From CAVTRI01 sp963737075 (GTDB taxonomy: Bacteria > Actinomycetota > Acidimicrobiia > Acidimicrobiales > Palsa-688), in NCBI GenBank assembly GCA_963737075.1, contig CAVTRI010000001.1, forward strand, positions 496,001 to 560,000: a stretch of 64,000 bases of DNA, in the 5' to 3' direction. Under the pieces are notes generated by a model that was given only the letters and a program-made list of their open reading frames with translations, made no database searches and was not told where the DNA came from. Both the position numbers and the translations under genes were made by a program. Below, piece after piece: positions 17,794-26,340 of the stretch. Positions within the stretch are counted from its first letter, which is position 1. Every line of letters begins with the position of its first letter.

Positions 17794-18432
17794 ATGACGG
17801 TCCTCGATCAGCTCTTCTCACACCGTGTGATTCCAGTCGTGGTGCTCGACGATCCGGGCAGAGCCAAGCCGCTCGCCCAGGCGCTCATGGCCGGCGGTCT
17901 GCCGGTGGCGGAAGTGACCTTCCGGACTCCCAACGCCAGGAGCGCCTTATCGGCCATGGCCGAAGACCCCGCGATGACTGTGGGCGCCGGAACCGTCATC
18001 TCCGCCACCCACGTCGACGCTGCAGTCGATTCCGGTGCTCGATTTGTCGTATGCCCCGGATACAGCCGCGCCGTCGTGGATCGCTGCCGGGAGCTGGACG
18101 TGCCCGTGCTCCCTGGGGTGGCCAACGCCACCGATCTCATCAACGCCCTCGACGCGGACATAACCGACGTCAAACTGTTCCCGGTTGAGCCGCTCGGAGG
18201 CATCAAGATGCTGCGCGCCCTCGCAGCCGCCTTTCCTCAGGCCCGTTTTGTTCCCACGGGCGGCGTCTCTGCCACGAACGCCTCCGCCTACCTGTCCGAA
18301 CCCGCCGTCGTGGCGGTTGGCGGGTCGTGGATGGTGGCGACGGCACTCGTCGCCGACCAAGCATGGGAACAGATCACCCGTCTGACTGCGGAAGCCCTTG
18401 AGCTCGCCAAGCGAGCCGGACGAGAGGGCTGA
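17794..18432 (+). CDS. eda: KDPG/KDPGal-type 2-keto-3-deoxy-6-phospho sugar acid aldolase
   Basis: 212-residue class I aldolase (KDPG/KHG family). It has VIPVVVLDDP, AEVTFRTPNA with the conserved Glu, VGAGTVISATHVDAAVDSGA, FVVCPGYS, the Schiff-base lysine in DVKLFPVEPLGG, and ARFVPTGGVSATNASAYL. ATG 17794 is chosen because the upstream in-frame codons overlap the GH15 end and are not conserved. It cleaves a 2-keto-3-deoxy-6-phosphoaldonate to pyruvate plus glyceraldehyde 3-phosphate. The kinase one base downstream makes its substrate. Confidence 0.93.
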   Translation: MTVLDQLFSHRVIPVVVLDDPGRAKPLAQALMAGGLPVAEVTFRTPNARSALSAMAEDPAMTVGAGTVISATHVDAAVDSGARFVVCPGYSRAVVDRCRELDVPVLPGVANATDLINALDADITDVKLFPVEPLGGIKMLRALAAAFPQARFVPTGGVSATNASAYLSEPAVVAVGGSWMVATALVADQAWEQITRLTAEALELAKRAGREG

Positions 18433-18433
18433 C

Positions 18434-19540
18434 ATGAGCGTCACCCTCGAAGCCCGTTCCAGCGCCGAGTGCCGCTACGACGCCGTCGCCTTGGGCGAGG
18501 TCATGCTCCGCCTCGACCCTGGCGAGGGACGAATCCGCACAGCCCGAAGCTTCCGGGTGTGGGAGGGCGGAGGGGAGTACAACGTGGCCCGCGGGCTCCG
18601 ACGCTGTTTTGGGCTACGCACCGCCGTTATCACCGCCCTCGCCGACAACGAGGTCGGCCGACTGATAGAAGATCTCATCCTCAGCGGCGGCGTCGATCCA
18701 TCCTGGATCCGATGGATTGACTACGACGGCATCGGCCGGACCACGCGCAACGGACTCAACTTCACCGAGCGCGGCTTCGGAGTGCGCGGGGCCCTCGGCG
18801 TATCCGATCGCGGTCATACCGCTGCCAGCCAGCTGAGAGCCGAGGACGTCGACTGGGATCGTCTCTTCGCCCACGACGGCGTCCGCTGGTTGCACACCGG
18901 CGGCATCTATGCCGGACTGTCCACCACGACAGCCGAAGTCGTCGAAGCCGCCATGTCCACGGCCAAGAGGGCCGGCACCATCATCTCCTACGACCTCAAC
19001 TATCGGCCGAGCATCTGGCAGGACCTGGGCGGCCAGCCCGCCGCCCAAGCGATCAACCGTCGGCTCGCCCGTCACGTCGACGTCATGATCGGCAATGAGG
19101 AAGACTTCACCGCGAGCCTGGGATTCACCGTCGAGGGAACGAACCAGTCCTACACCGATCTGCAAGCACACAACTTTCAAAACATGATCGCCAGGGTCAT
19201 TGCCGGGTTCACCAATTTGCGGGTCGTCGCCACCACGCTGCGCACGGTCAAAACGGCGACGGTCAACGACTGGGGAGCCCTGGCCTGGTCAACCGAGGAC
19301 GGGTTCGTACAAGCCACTCATCGATCCAACCTGGAGGTCCTCGACCGCGTCGGTGGCGGCGACTCCTTCGCCTCCGGGCTGATCTACGGGCTGCTCCAAC
19401 ACCAGGACCTGCAGTTCGCCGTCGAACTCGGCGCTGCCCACGGCGCTCTCGCCATGACGACCCCAGGAGACACCTCCATGGCCACCCTCAACGAAGTCCT
19501 CCAACTCGCCCAAGGGGTTGCCGCGCGCGTGCAACGTTGA
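18434..19540 (+). CDS. PfkB-family sugar kinase, probable 2-keto-3-deoxygluconate kinase
   Basis: 368-residue ribokinase-fold kinase. It begins with an ALGEVMLRLDPGEGRIRTA strand typical of KDG kinases, has GGGEYNVARGLRRCFG for sugar binding, ISYDLNYRPSIW, a NEEDF segment and the catalytic anion-hole/Asp motif DRVGGGDSFASGLIYGLL near the C-terminus. ATG 18434 is one base after the aldolase stop. The dehydratase, kinase, aldolase order matches an Entner-Doudoroff variant in which the keto-deoxy acid is phosphorylated after dehydration. Confidence 0.92.
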   Translation: MSVTLEARSSAECRYDAVALGEVMLRLDPGEGRIRTARSFRVWEGGGEYNVARGLRRCFGLRTAVITALADNEVGRLIEDLILSGGVDPSWIRWIDYDGIGRTTRNGLNFTERGFGVRGALGVSDRGHTAASQLRAEDVDWDRLFAHDGVRWLHTGGIYAGLSTTTAEVVEAAMSTAKRAGTIISYDLNYRPSIWQDLGGQPAAQAINRRLARHVDVMIGNEEDFTASLGFTVEGTNQSYTDLQAHNFQNMIARVIAGFTNLRVVATTLRTVKTATVNDWGALAWSTEDGFVQATHRSNLEVLDRVGGGDSFASGLIYGLLQHQDLQFAVELGAAHGALAMTTPGDTSMATLNEVLQLAQGVAARVQR

Positions 19541-19568
19541 ACCCGCCGAAGAGACATCCGGACGCCCA

Positions 19569-19847
19569 TTAGCTGCTGAGGAGCTTGGCCTTTTGTGCCG
19601 CGAACTCCTCCTCAGTCAGGATGCCCTGGTCGCGTAACTCGGCAAATTTTTTCAGCTGCTCGATGACATCTACGGGCTCGGCCGGCTGCGGTTGTGCGGG
19701 CGGCTCCGTCGGAGCCGCGGCCGCCGCCTGCTGGTATCGGGCCTGCTGGCGGGCGGCGACATGACCACTCACTGCCGTGGCTGTGCCAGCAATCACGGCA
19801 GTCCGACCCATCGTGCGGGCCACAGAGCGAGTACGGCGAAGCGGCAT
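19569..19847 (-). CDS. Small SHOCT-domain protein
   Basis: 92-residue protein. The N-terminal half (MPLRRTRSVARTMGRTAVIA) is basic with a short hydrophobic Ala/Thr-rich stretch. A Pro/Ala linker leads to the C-terminal SHOCT domain, EQLKKFAELRDQGILTEEEF. ATG 19847 has AGGAGA upstream; a longer reading frame upstream is a shadow. SHOCT domains are oligomerisation modules at protein ends. It follows a DUF6325 gene by 61 bp, a pairing common in actinobacteria. Function unknown. Confidence 0.88.
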   Translation of the reverse strand: MPLRRTRSVARTMGRTAVIAGTATAVSGHVAARQQARYQQAAAAAPTEPPAQPQPAEPVDVIEQLKKFAELRDQGILTEEEFAAQKAKLLSS

Positions 19848-19908
19848 AGCCAAGTTCTCCTGTTCGTGATGCGCGAATCGTACTGTGCACGAACCGGCGG
19901 CCGGATGG

Positions 19909-20325
19909 CTACTCGGCCGCTTCGGCGAGCGCGGCCTCGACCAGCTCGGGCGGGATGCGTGCCCCTTCGAGGATGACGCCGCCGGCGCCACGCACGGCCA
20001 CGGCCAGCTCGGTGGCCCAGCTGTCCTCCCACACCAGCACCGCCGCCGAGGTGTCAGGGTGAAGCGCAGCAGCCGCGTACTCGATGTCCTCCTGGTTGAC
20101 CACGCCGCCCACCTCACCCTGAAGGGTGTTGAACGGTGTCAGCTCGTCGAGCTCGTCAAACTCGAGGGTGGTCACGTTACCGTCGGGGTCCTTCATGATG
20201 AACACCAGGTCGATGATCCGCACAGTTTCGTTCTCGATGAGCTTGGCCATGGCAGGCACGATGTCGCCGTGAAAATGGTTGCCAGGGAACTCGATGATGA
20301 TGTACTCCACCGGTCCGATGGGCAC
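19909..20325 (-). CDS. DUF6325-family protein
   Basis: 138-residue protein starting at GTG 20325 behind a clear GGAGG. It opens with VPIGPVEYIIIEFPGNHFHG and continues with IDLVFIMKDPDGNVTTLEFD, a predicted alpha/beta fold with an acidic C-terminus (LVEAALAEAAE). Members of this family sit beside SHOCT proteins and are suggested to relate to membrane or stress functions, without biochemical proof. Upstream in-frame codons are Arg/Ser-rich shadow sequence and were excluded. Confidence 0.85.
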   Translation of the reverse strand: MPIGPVEYIIIEFPGNHFHGDIVPAMAKLIENETVRIIDLVFIMKDPDGNVTTLEFDELDELTPFNTLQGEVGGVVNQEDIEYAAAALHPDTSAAVLVWEDSWATELAVAVRGAGGVILEGARIPPELVEAALAEAAE

Positions 20326-20374
20326 GTGGGACCTCCCTGTCTGGTGATTGGCCCGAACTCTAGCGGGCGGACGG

Positions 20375-20818
20375 CTATGAGCAACCAGTGATGGCGTCCG
20401 CGACCTGCTGGATCTGCGCCGCGTGCGTTGTGACCTCGGAGCGCACGTTGAAGACGACCTGCTCCTGACCGCTGCCGTGGGCGGCACGCAGCTGCTGGGC
20501 CGACTGACTCAGCTGCGATTCGAGCTGGCGCAGATGTCCCACGCCGCCGAGCTGGCTGAGACGAGCATCTTGGGGAAGGTGCACCGCCCCTTCGACGCTC
20601 TTCAACTGATTCGCCATCGAATCGAGGATGTCAGCCAGCTTTGCAGCATCGGGATTCGTGAAATCGAAGCCACGGAAGTCGTTGAGCGAGGTCTGTAGCT
20701 GCCCCTTCGCGGCGCACGCTCTCGCGGAAAAGTTGGGGCTGGTCGAACACGCGCTGGCGCCGATCACAACCATCAGCGTCACCAGTCCGAGGTTCAGCCA
20801 TCTGCGAATCTTCTGCAA
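20375..20818 (-). CDS. Putative secreted/lipoprotein of unknown function
   Basis: About 147 residues. From TTG 20818 the protein has a basic start (QKIRRWLN), a hydrophobic stretch (LGLVTLMVVIG) and a lipobox-like ASAC, then a helical, Gln-rich body with probable coiled coil (LRQLESQLSQSAQQLRAA). GAGGAGG lies six bases before the TTG. An alternative GTG at 20878 overlaps the DUF427 stop (GTGA) but would give an unusually long signal peptide. I do not recognise the family. Confidence 0.7.
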   Translation of the reverse strand: MQKIRRWLNLGLVTLMVVIGASACSTSPNFSARACAAKGQLQTSLNDFRGFDFTNPDAAKLADILDSMANQLKSVEGAVHLPQDARLSQLGGVGHLRQLESQLSQSAQQLRAAHGSGQEQVVFNVRSEVTTHAAQIQQVADAITGCS

Positions 20819-20874
20819 CCGCGGCCTCCTCGGGCCGATATCGACGCCGCAGTGTAGCTGCTGAACTGTTGAGC

Positions 20875-21669
20875 TCACCTGTCCCGGGAAAACAGCGTGA
20901 CGGGCCGCTCCAGCAGGATGCCGTCGAGAAAGGTGTCGACCTTCTCGTTGTAGTACGCGATCAACCCGGCGATCGGCAGCAGCTCACGAGTGGGGAAGTC
21001 GTAGGCCCACGCGACGTCGTCGTGCACCGTGTCGCCAACGTGTGCCGACCAATAGCTGCTGGTTACGCCCTTGTACGGGCAGGCGGTCACGGTGTCGGAG
21101 GGCGCCAGGTGCTCGAACCGCACGTTGCTGCGGTTGAGGTAGTAACGCGTGGGCAGTCCGGTCTCGAACACCAAGACCGGCGACGAAGACTCGGCTAAGA
21201 CCACGCCGTCGAGCTCGACCCGGACGACGCGGGTCGAGCGCAGCGCGTCGACGCGTGTGTACGGGTTGCGGGGGTGGACGAAGATTTGCTCGTCCTCCTC
21301 GTACCAGGCGTCGAGCGCCGACCACTCGAACCGCACGGTGCCGCCCAGTTCCTCGACAGTGGACGACGGCAGGACCCGGGCGGCATGCCGACGCTCCTCG
21401 CCGCCGGCGCGCACCCCGTGGAGCTCGACGGTGCCCCGGGGGCTGTGCTGGGTCACCCCTTCGGGGATGAGCACGCCGGGTTGGACGTCGTCGATCGGAA
21501 TATAGAACTGGGGGTAGTTGGCCCATTCCCAGACATAGCGGGCCCGGGTGGTATCGACGACGGTCTCGCCGCCAAGGACGGCACGGACCCGGCGGGGGAC
21601 CGGCTCGACGTGGTTGCGCTCGACGATGGCTTCCGGATAGTCACGCATGCGTCGAGTCTCGCGCCGCAT
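20875..21669 (-). CDS. Tandem DUF427-domain protein
   Basis: 264-residue protein with two copies of the DUF427 fold. The first includes VRAVLGGETVVDTTRARYVWE and the second VRVELDGVVLAESSSPVLVF followed by LPTRYYLNRSNV and CPYKGVTSSYWS. ATG 21669 or the in-frame ATG 21648 could be the start. The family is widespread in actinobacteria and fungi with no established reaction. It shares its direction with the lipoprotein downstream. Confidence 0.88.
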   Translation of the reverse strand: MRRETRRMRDYPEAIVERNHVEPVPRRVRAVLGGETVVDTTRARYVWEWANYPQFYIPIDDVQPGVLIPEGVTQHSPRGTVELHGVRAGGEERRHAARVLPSSTVEELGGTVRFEWSALDAWYEEDEQIFVHPRNPYTRVDALRSTRVVRVELDGVVLAESSSPVLVFETGLPTRYYLNRSNVRFEHLAPSDTVTACPYKGVTSSYWSAHVGDTVHDDVAWAYDFPTRELLPIAGLIAYYNEKVDTFLDGILLERPVTLFSRDR

Positions 21670-21681
21670 GCAATCCCAAGC

Positions 21682-22350
21682 TCACGAACTCTCCCGCTGT
21701 ACCAGCCCGATTTGGTAGGCGAAGACCACCGCCTGGACCCGGTCGCGCAGCCCGAGCTTGCTGAAAATCCGGCCGACATGGCTTTTCACCGTCGTTTCGC
21801 TCACGTAGAGCGCCTCGGCGATCTCGCTGTTAGAGAGCCCGTGAGCCACCCGGACGAGCACCTCGCGCTCGCGTTCGGTGAGCCGGTCGAGCGCGGGGGG
21901 ATCGAGCGAGCCGCGCGGGTCCGGGAGGTGCGGGGCGAAGGCGTCGAGCAGCCTGCGGGTAACGCCGGGTGCGACGACGGCGTCGCCGCGTGCCACGACC
22001 CGCACGGCGTCGACCAATTCGGCCGGTCGGGCGTCTTTGAGCAGGAAACCGCTGGCGCCGTAGCGCAAGGCGCTGAACGCGTACTCGTCGAGGTCGAACG
22101 TCGTCAGCACGAGTACCCGGACCGTCGGTAGGTTTTCCACGATCCGCCGCGTGGCCTCGATGCCGTCGGTGACGGGCATCCGCACGTCCATCAGGACCAC
22201 GTCCGGTCGGAACTGTCGAGCTTGAGAGACGGCCTCTTCTCCGTCACCCGCCTCGGCAACGACCAAGAGATCCTCGTGCTCTTCGAGAATCATGCGGAAT
22301 CCTTTGCGGATGAGTGGCTGATCGTCGGCGAGGAGAACCCGAACGGTCAT
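21682..22350 (-). CDS. NarL/LuxR-family response regulator
   Basis: 222-residue regulator. The receiver domain starts VRVLLADDQPLIRKGF, with the phosphoacceptor Asp in DVVLMDVRMPVTDGIEA and the conserved Lys in FLLKDARP. The C-terminal LuxR helix-turn-helix has LTEREREVLVRVAHGLSNSE and YVSETTVKSHVGRIFSKLGL. ATG 22350 overlaps the kinase stop (ATGA). It is the last gene of the ABC exporter/two-component operon and probably answers the kinase before it. Confidence 0.95.
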   Translation of the reverse strand: MTVRVLLADDQPLIRKGFRMILEEHEDLLVVAEAGDGEEAVSQARQFRPDVVLMDVRMPVTDGIEATRRIVENLPTVRVLVLTTFDLDEYAFSALRYGASGFLLKDARPAELVDAVRVVARGDAVVAPGVTRRLLDAFAPHLPDPRGSLDPPALDRLTEREREVLVRVAHGLSNSEIAEALYVSETTVKSHVGRIFSKLGLRDRVQAVVFAYQIGLVQRESS

Positions 22351-23544
22351 GGAGCCACCTTCACGGCCGCATCCAGCCGGGCTCTGACCACCCAGCCCTG
22401 CCCTGGGTGGGGGCCTGCGAATACCTCCCCGTTGTACAGCGCCGCCCGCTCTCGCATCCCGACCAGGCCGTGACCGACCGCGGCCGGCGAGCTCATCGAG
22501 GGCTTCCCGTCGTCGGAGACGTCCACGCAGATCACGGGTTCGGCCCACTGCAGCGACACCCGCACCCGGGTCGCGTCGCGGGCGTGCTTCAGCGTGTTGG
22601 TTAACGCTTCCTGCACGATGCGGTACACAGCCAGCTGCGCGCCGTCAGGGAGCGAAAAGGGCGTTCCGCTGACAACGAGCTCAGCGGACAACCCCATGGC
22701 CCGCGCCTGGTCGACCAGTGCGTCGAGCTGGCCCACGCCGGGCTGGGGACCGACGGCGGTGCTTTCGGTGCGGAGAACACCGAGCAGTCGCCTGGTGTCA
22801 GCCAGCGCCTGCCGCCCCGTGTCGGCGACCTGCAGGATGGCCGACGTGGCCTGCTCCGGATCGGAGCGAACCTTGGCTGCCGCGGCGTCCGCCATTGTGA
22901 TCACCACGGCCAGGCTGTGGGCGACGATGTCGTGCATCTCCCTGGCGATGCTGGCCCGCTCGGCGGCAGCCGCCACCCGAGCTTCCTGCTCGAGCCGTTT
23001 CGTCCGTTCGACCACGGCGTCGAGGTACGCGCGGCGGGTGCGAAGGTTGGTGCCGAGGAAGAAGATCGCGGCGAACGCCACGATGGCGTACACCGCGATG
23101 CGGTCCCATTGGTGGATGGGCTTGTACGAGTAGGTCGCCACGATCATCCCCGCGGCCGCGATGACGACAACCGCACCCGCCACCCGCCGCGGGCAGCGGG
23201 TGGCGACGGTGTACACCGAGATGGGGATCGCCAGAATCTGCTGCAGTGGCCTGGCTGGTCAGCAGCTGCACGATCGCCACCAGGCAAACCCATGTGAACA
23301 CACCGACCGGCCAGCGGCGCCGGAGAAAGAGCGGGACGAGGAGCGCGACCTCCAGCACATAGGCCGATGGATGCGTGTGCACGCCGATGCCGGCGTTGTG
23401 TTCGACCAGCCGAGGCGTGCCGACGACCAGGAGTGCGCCGACAAGGAACGCATCGAGCACCAGCGGGTTCACTCCCGAGCGGCGCGGTCGCGGCGGCTCC
23501 TCCTGTTGCAGCCAGGCGGCGGTCCGAGCGAAGAGGGCCGTCAC
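22347..23544 (-). pseudogene. NarL-type sensor histidine kinase, interrupted by a single-base insertion
   Basis: The N-terminal frame starts at GTG 23544 (overlapping the permease stop) and encodes membrane segments such as PLVLDAFLVGALLVVG and GVFTWVCLVAIVQLL. It breaks near 23235. The rest, one frame over, gives further membrane helices (VAGAVVVIAAAGMIVA), the HisKA_3 phosphoacceptor REMHDIVAHSLAVVIT and an HATPase domain ending GHGLVGMRERA. Removing one A of 23235-23236 (AGAATCTG to AGATCTG) joins the halves as TAADLAIPISVYTVAT. Restored length is about 398 residues. Kinase and regulator probably control the linked transporter. Confidence 0.87.
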
Positions 23545-24335
23545 GCGTCCCTTCGACGCAGGGCCCACGCGGCGGCGAGGATCGCTACCGCCGTGTAGCC
23601 GAGGAACAGAGCGAAACCAGTCCACGGAGCCATGGTGCCAGGGCTGGCGTGCGGCGCGTAGACAGCCTGGCCGGCGCTCGAGGGCAGGTACGGGTAGATG
23701 CTGTTGTACCAGCTCGTCGGTAAGGCCTTGACGATCTGTGGGAGGACCAGGATCAGCCCGGCCATGGCGGTGATGCCGCCAGCCGTGTTGCGGATGAGGA
23801 ACCCGAGGGCCAGGCCCAGGATCCCAACCACGGTCACGTACAGGGTCACCCCGAAGACCGCCCGCAGGGCGCCGGGAGCGTCAAGAGAGACGCCGTGGGC
23901 GCCGAGAATGGCCTGCCCGGCAACGAAGGCGACGAACGACGAGACCAGCGCCACCGCGAAGGTAACCACGGTGAACACCGACGCTTTCGCCCACAACACC
24001 GGCAGCCGTTTGGGCACGGCGCCCAGGGTGGCTCGGATCATCCCGGTCGTGTACTCGCCGGTGATGACGACCACGCCGAGGGCTCCAACCGTGAGCTGGG
24101 CCAGGTTGACGCCGATGAGGCTGCGGGAGATCAGCTCCGATGGCATCTGATCGCCGGGGGAGAGGTGGCTCCAACGGGCTTTCGTGAGATACGTCGACAG
24201 CAGACCGAGGCCGACGAGGCAAAGGATCGTCAGCCCGGTGACGACGACGCTCGAGCGCACAGACTTCAGTTTGATCCACTCCGAGCGGACGACGTTGGCT
24301 TGCGTGACGGGGCCGACAGGAACGGTGGCGGTCAT
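23541..24335 (-). CDS. ABC-2 type transporter permease
   Basis: 264-residue membrane protein with about six hydrophobic helices, for example VVVTGLTILCLVGLGLLS near 30-47, LAQLTVGALGVVVITGEY, VVGILGLALGFLIR and ALFLGYTAVAILAAAWAL at the end. The TGEYTTGMIRATL segment is typical of ABC-2 exporter permeases. Its start overlaps the ATPase stop and its stop overlaps the kinase start. Substrate unknown; antibiotic or lipid export is common for such modules. Confidence 0.92.
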   Translation of the reverse strand: MTATVPVGPVTQANVVRSEWIKLKSVRSSVVVTGLTILCLVGLGLLSTYLTKARWSHLSPGDQMPSELISRSLIGVNLAQLTVGALGVVVITGEYTTGMIRATLGAVPKRLPVLWAKASVFTVVTFAVALVSSFVAFVAGQAILGAHGVSLDAPGALRAVFGVTLYVTVVGILGLALGFLIRNTAGGITAMAGLILVLPQIVKALPTSWYNSIYPYLPSSAGQAVYAPHASPGTMAPWTGFALFLGYTAVAILAAAWALRRRDA

Positions 24336-25270
24336 GCTGCGTCCTCCTGGGGGGAAAGACCACGTGTCTCGTGGCCTCGGTATTCGACGGCATCCGAGGT
24401 GAGCTGCATGAACGCCTCCTCCAGCGAGGCATGCTCGATCACCAACTCATGGATGGCGATGGCGTGATCACGGGCGAGGTCACCGACGCACTCCGGGGTG
24501 GTGCCCTCAACCACGAGGAGGCCCGGTGCGGTGGTCCTGACGGTCACGTTCGGGCCCGCGAGCAGGTCCCGTAGGCGAGCCGATTGCGGCGAACGCACCC
24601 GTACGGAGCTGCCTGAGGCTCGCCGGACAAGGTCCTCGACGCTGAGGTCGGCGATCAACCGGCCTCGGCCGACCACGATGACGTGCTCGGCGGTGAGGGC
24701 CATCTCGCTCATCAGGTGACTGGAGACAAAGATGGTGCGGCCTTCGGCGGCGAGGTCTTTCAGAAGGTTGCGAATCCAGAGGATGCCTTCTGGGTCGAGG
24801 CCGTTCACGGGCTCGTCGAGCACGAGGGTTCCGGGATCGCCTAGCAGCGCCGCGGCCACGCCGAGCCGCTGGCCCATGCCAAGCGAAAAGCTTCCGACCC
24901 GCTTGCGGGCGACCTCGTCGAGCCCGACGAGGCCGATCAGCTCGTCGACCCGGGAGCGAGGGATGCGATGGGTGGCGGCCAGGGCGAGAAGGTGGTTGCG
25001 CGCCGAGCGCCCGGTGTGGACCGCCTTGGCCTCCAAGAGGGCGCCGACTTCGTGCAGCGGTGCTGGGTGGTCTTCGTAGCGCTTGCCGTTGACGGTCACC
25101 TGACCCTTGGTCGGCAGGTCGAGACCGAGGATCATGCGCATCGTCGTGGACTTGCCGGATCCGTTGGGCCCGAGAAAGCCGGTGACCACGCCCGGCACGA
25201 CGTCAAAGCTGAGGTCGTCGACGGCAGTCTTGTCTCCGTAGCGCTTCGTGAGCTGTGTCGCCTGGATCAT
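24332..25270 (-). CDS. ABC transporter ATP-binding protein (ABC-2 exporter)
   Basis: 312-residue ATPase. Walker A is GFLGPNGSGKSTTMRM (about 37-52), the signature region is GSFSLGMGQRLGVAAALLG, and Walker B is TLVLDEPVNGLDPEG, with the switch His in VSSHLMSEM. The C-terminal extension (about 215-312) resembles the DrrA-type regulatory tail. ATG 25270 (MIQATQLTKRYG) is favoured over an upstream ATG at 25291. First gene of the four-gene operon. Confidence 0.94.
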   Translation of the reverse strand: MIQATQLTKRYGDKTAVDDLSFDVVPGVVTGFLGPNGSGKSTTMRMILGLDLPTKGQVTVNGKRYEDHPAPLHEVGALLEAKAVHTGRSARNHLLALAATHRIPRSRVDELIGLVGLDEVARKRVGSFSLGMGQRLGVAAALLGDPGTLVLDEPVNGLDPEGILWIRNLLKDLAAEGRTIFVSSHLMSEMALTAEHVIVVGRGRLIADLSVEDLVRRASGSSVRVRSPQSARLRDLLAGPNVTVRTTAPGLLVVEGTTPECVGDLARDHAIAIHELVIEHASLEEAFMQLTSDAVEYRGHETRGLSPQEDAA

Positions 25271-25379
25271 GGGGAAGTTGTACCTCTGCACCCATTTCCG
25301 GTCGACCGTCCCAGGTCGGAATCTCCGCGCCCGCGCCGTTCATCCCGCGGGCGAACGGGGTCCTCCTCAAGGTTGAGGG

Positions 25380-26201
25380 TCAGGCCAACAGTTGGTCGAG
25401 CGCGCCGCCGACACCCGACGAAGCCTCAACGGGCGCCTCCCCGAGCGAACCGAGCAGGGTGACGGAAACGAAGCCCCGCTGCACGGCCCCGCCGTCGCTG
25501 TCCTCCGGCAGCGTCACGGGTTCCCCCCAGCGCATCCGGACGTGGTACGACCCGGGGTGGCCGGCCTTGTCCTCCAGCAAAACCGTGGCGACCGCCCGCG
25601 CGGGCACGAGGCCCAGTCGGGCGCTGCGCCAGCCGCGCACGTCGGCGAGCTTCAGGTTCGGGACATTGACGTTCACCACCGTCGGGGTTGCCGGCGGTGA
25701 CGCCAGGACGGCGTCGACGACGGTCCGACCCACCGATGCCGCACTTTCCCATTGCTGGTCGACGAGCATCTCATCCCAGCCCTGCCCTTCCACGCCCATA
25801 TCGCGCACCGCCTGGCTCACGGCGACGCCGTTGACGCCGCCCAGCCGGGCGGTGAGAGCCGCCCCAACGGTGCCCGAGTGGTACACCGCCCGGCCGACGT
25901 TGGCGCCGGGGTTGATGCCGGCGACGACCAGATCGAACGGTCCCCCGAACGCCCCCAGCCGGGCGAACATCACGCACAACGCTGGTGGCCCCGTGACCGC
26001 CCACGCCTGGTCGATGCCGTCCAGGCGCTGGCGGTGCACTTCGGGCTGGATGCGTTGTAGAGAGCCGACGGACGCGCTGGCCCCGGAGTACTCCGTGTCT
26101 GGTGCGGCGACGACCACCTCTCCCAGCTCCTGCAGCGCCTGGGCGAGCAGGTGCAAGCCCGCGGAGTCGATGCCGTCATCGTTGGTGACCAGGATGCGCA
26201 T
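25380..26201 (-). CDS. surE: 5'/3'-nucleotidase SurE
   Basis: 273-residue metal-dependent survival protein. The start is MRILVTNDDGIDSAG, with the metal-binding Asp pair, followed by VVVAAPDTEYSGAS and LVVAGINPGANVG. ATG 26201 is used because these first residues are conserved; codons upstream are shadow. The enzyme dephosphorylates nucleoside monophosphates and sometimes polyphosphate in the cytoplasm. It is divergent from the importer gene at 26341 with 139 bp between. Confidence 0.94.
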   Translation of the reverse strand: MRILVTNDDGIDSAGLHLLAQALQELGEVVVAAPDTEYSGASASVGSLQRIQPEVHRQRLDGIDQAWAVTGPPALCVMFARLGAFGGPFDLVVAGINPGANVGRAVYHSGTVGAALTARLGGVNGVAVSQAVRDMGVEGQGWDEMLVDQQWESAASVGRTVVDAVLASPPATPTVVNVNVPNLKLADVRGWRSARLGLVPARAVATVLLEDKAGHPGSYHVRMRWGEPVTLPEDSDGGAVQRGFVSVTLLGSLGEAPVEASSGVGGALDQLLA

Positions 26202-26340
26202 GGCCCCTTGGTAGCGGGGTGCGCCGGGCGGGGCAAGCTCAGCGGCCGCCCGCACCGGTACGCCCGTGGACAGGTCCAGCTGCGGGGGGTTCGGCTGGGC
26301 CTGTCGCCTCGCTCGGGCGGCGTGCTACGCTCACTCCACA

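Noticed and set aside
22351..22548. 66-residue N-terminal extension of the LuxR-type regulator
   Set aside because: It overlaps the kinase HATPase domain in another frame; ATG 22350 starts the receiver domain exactly.
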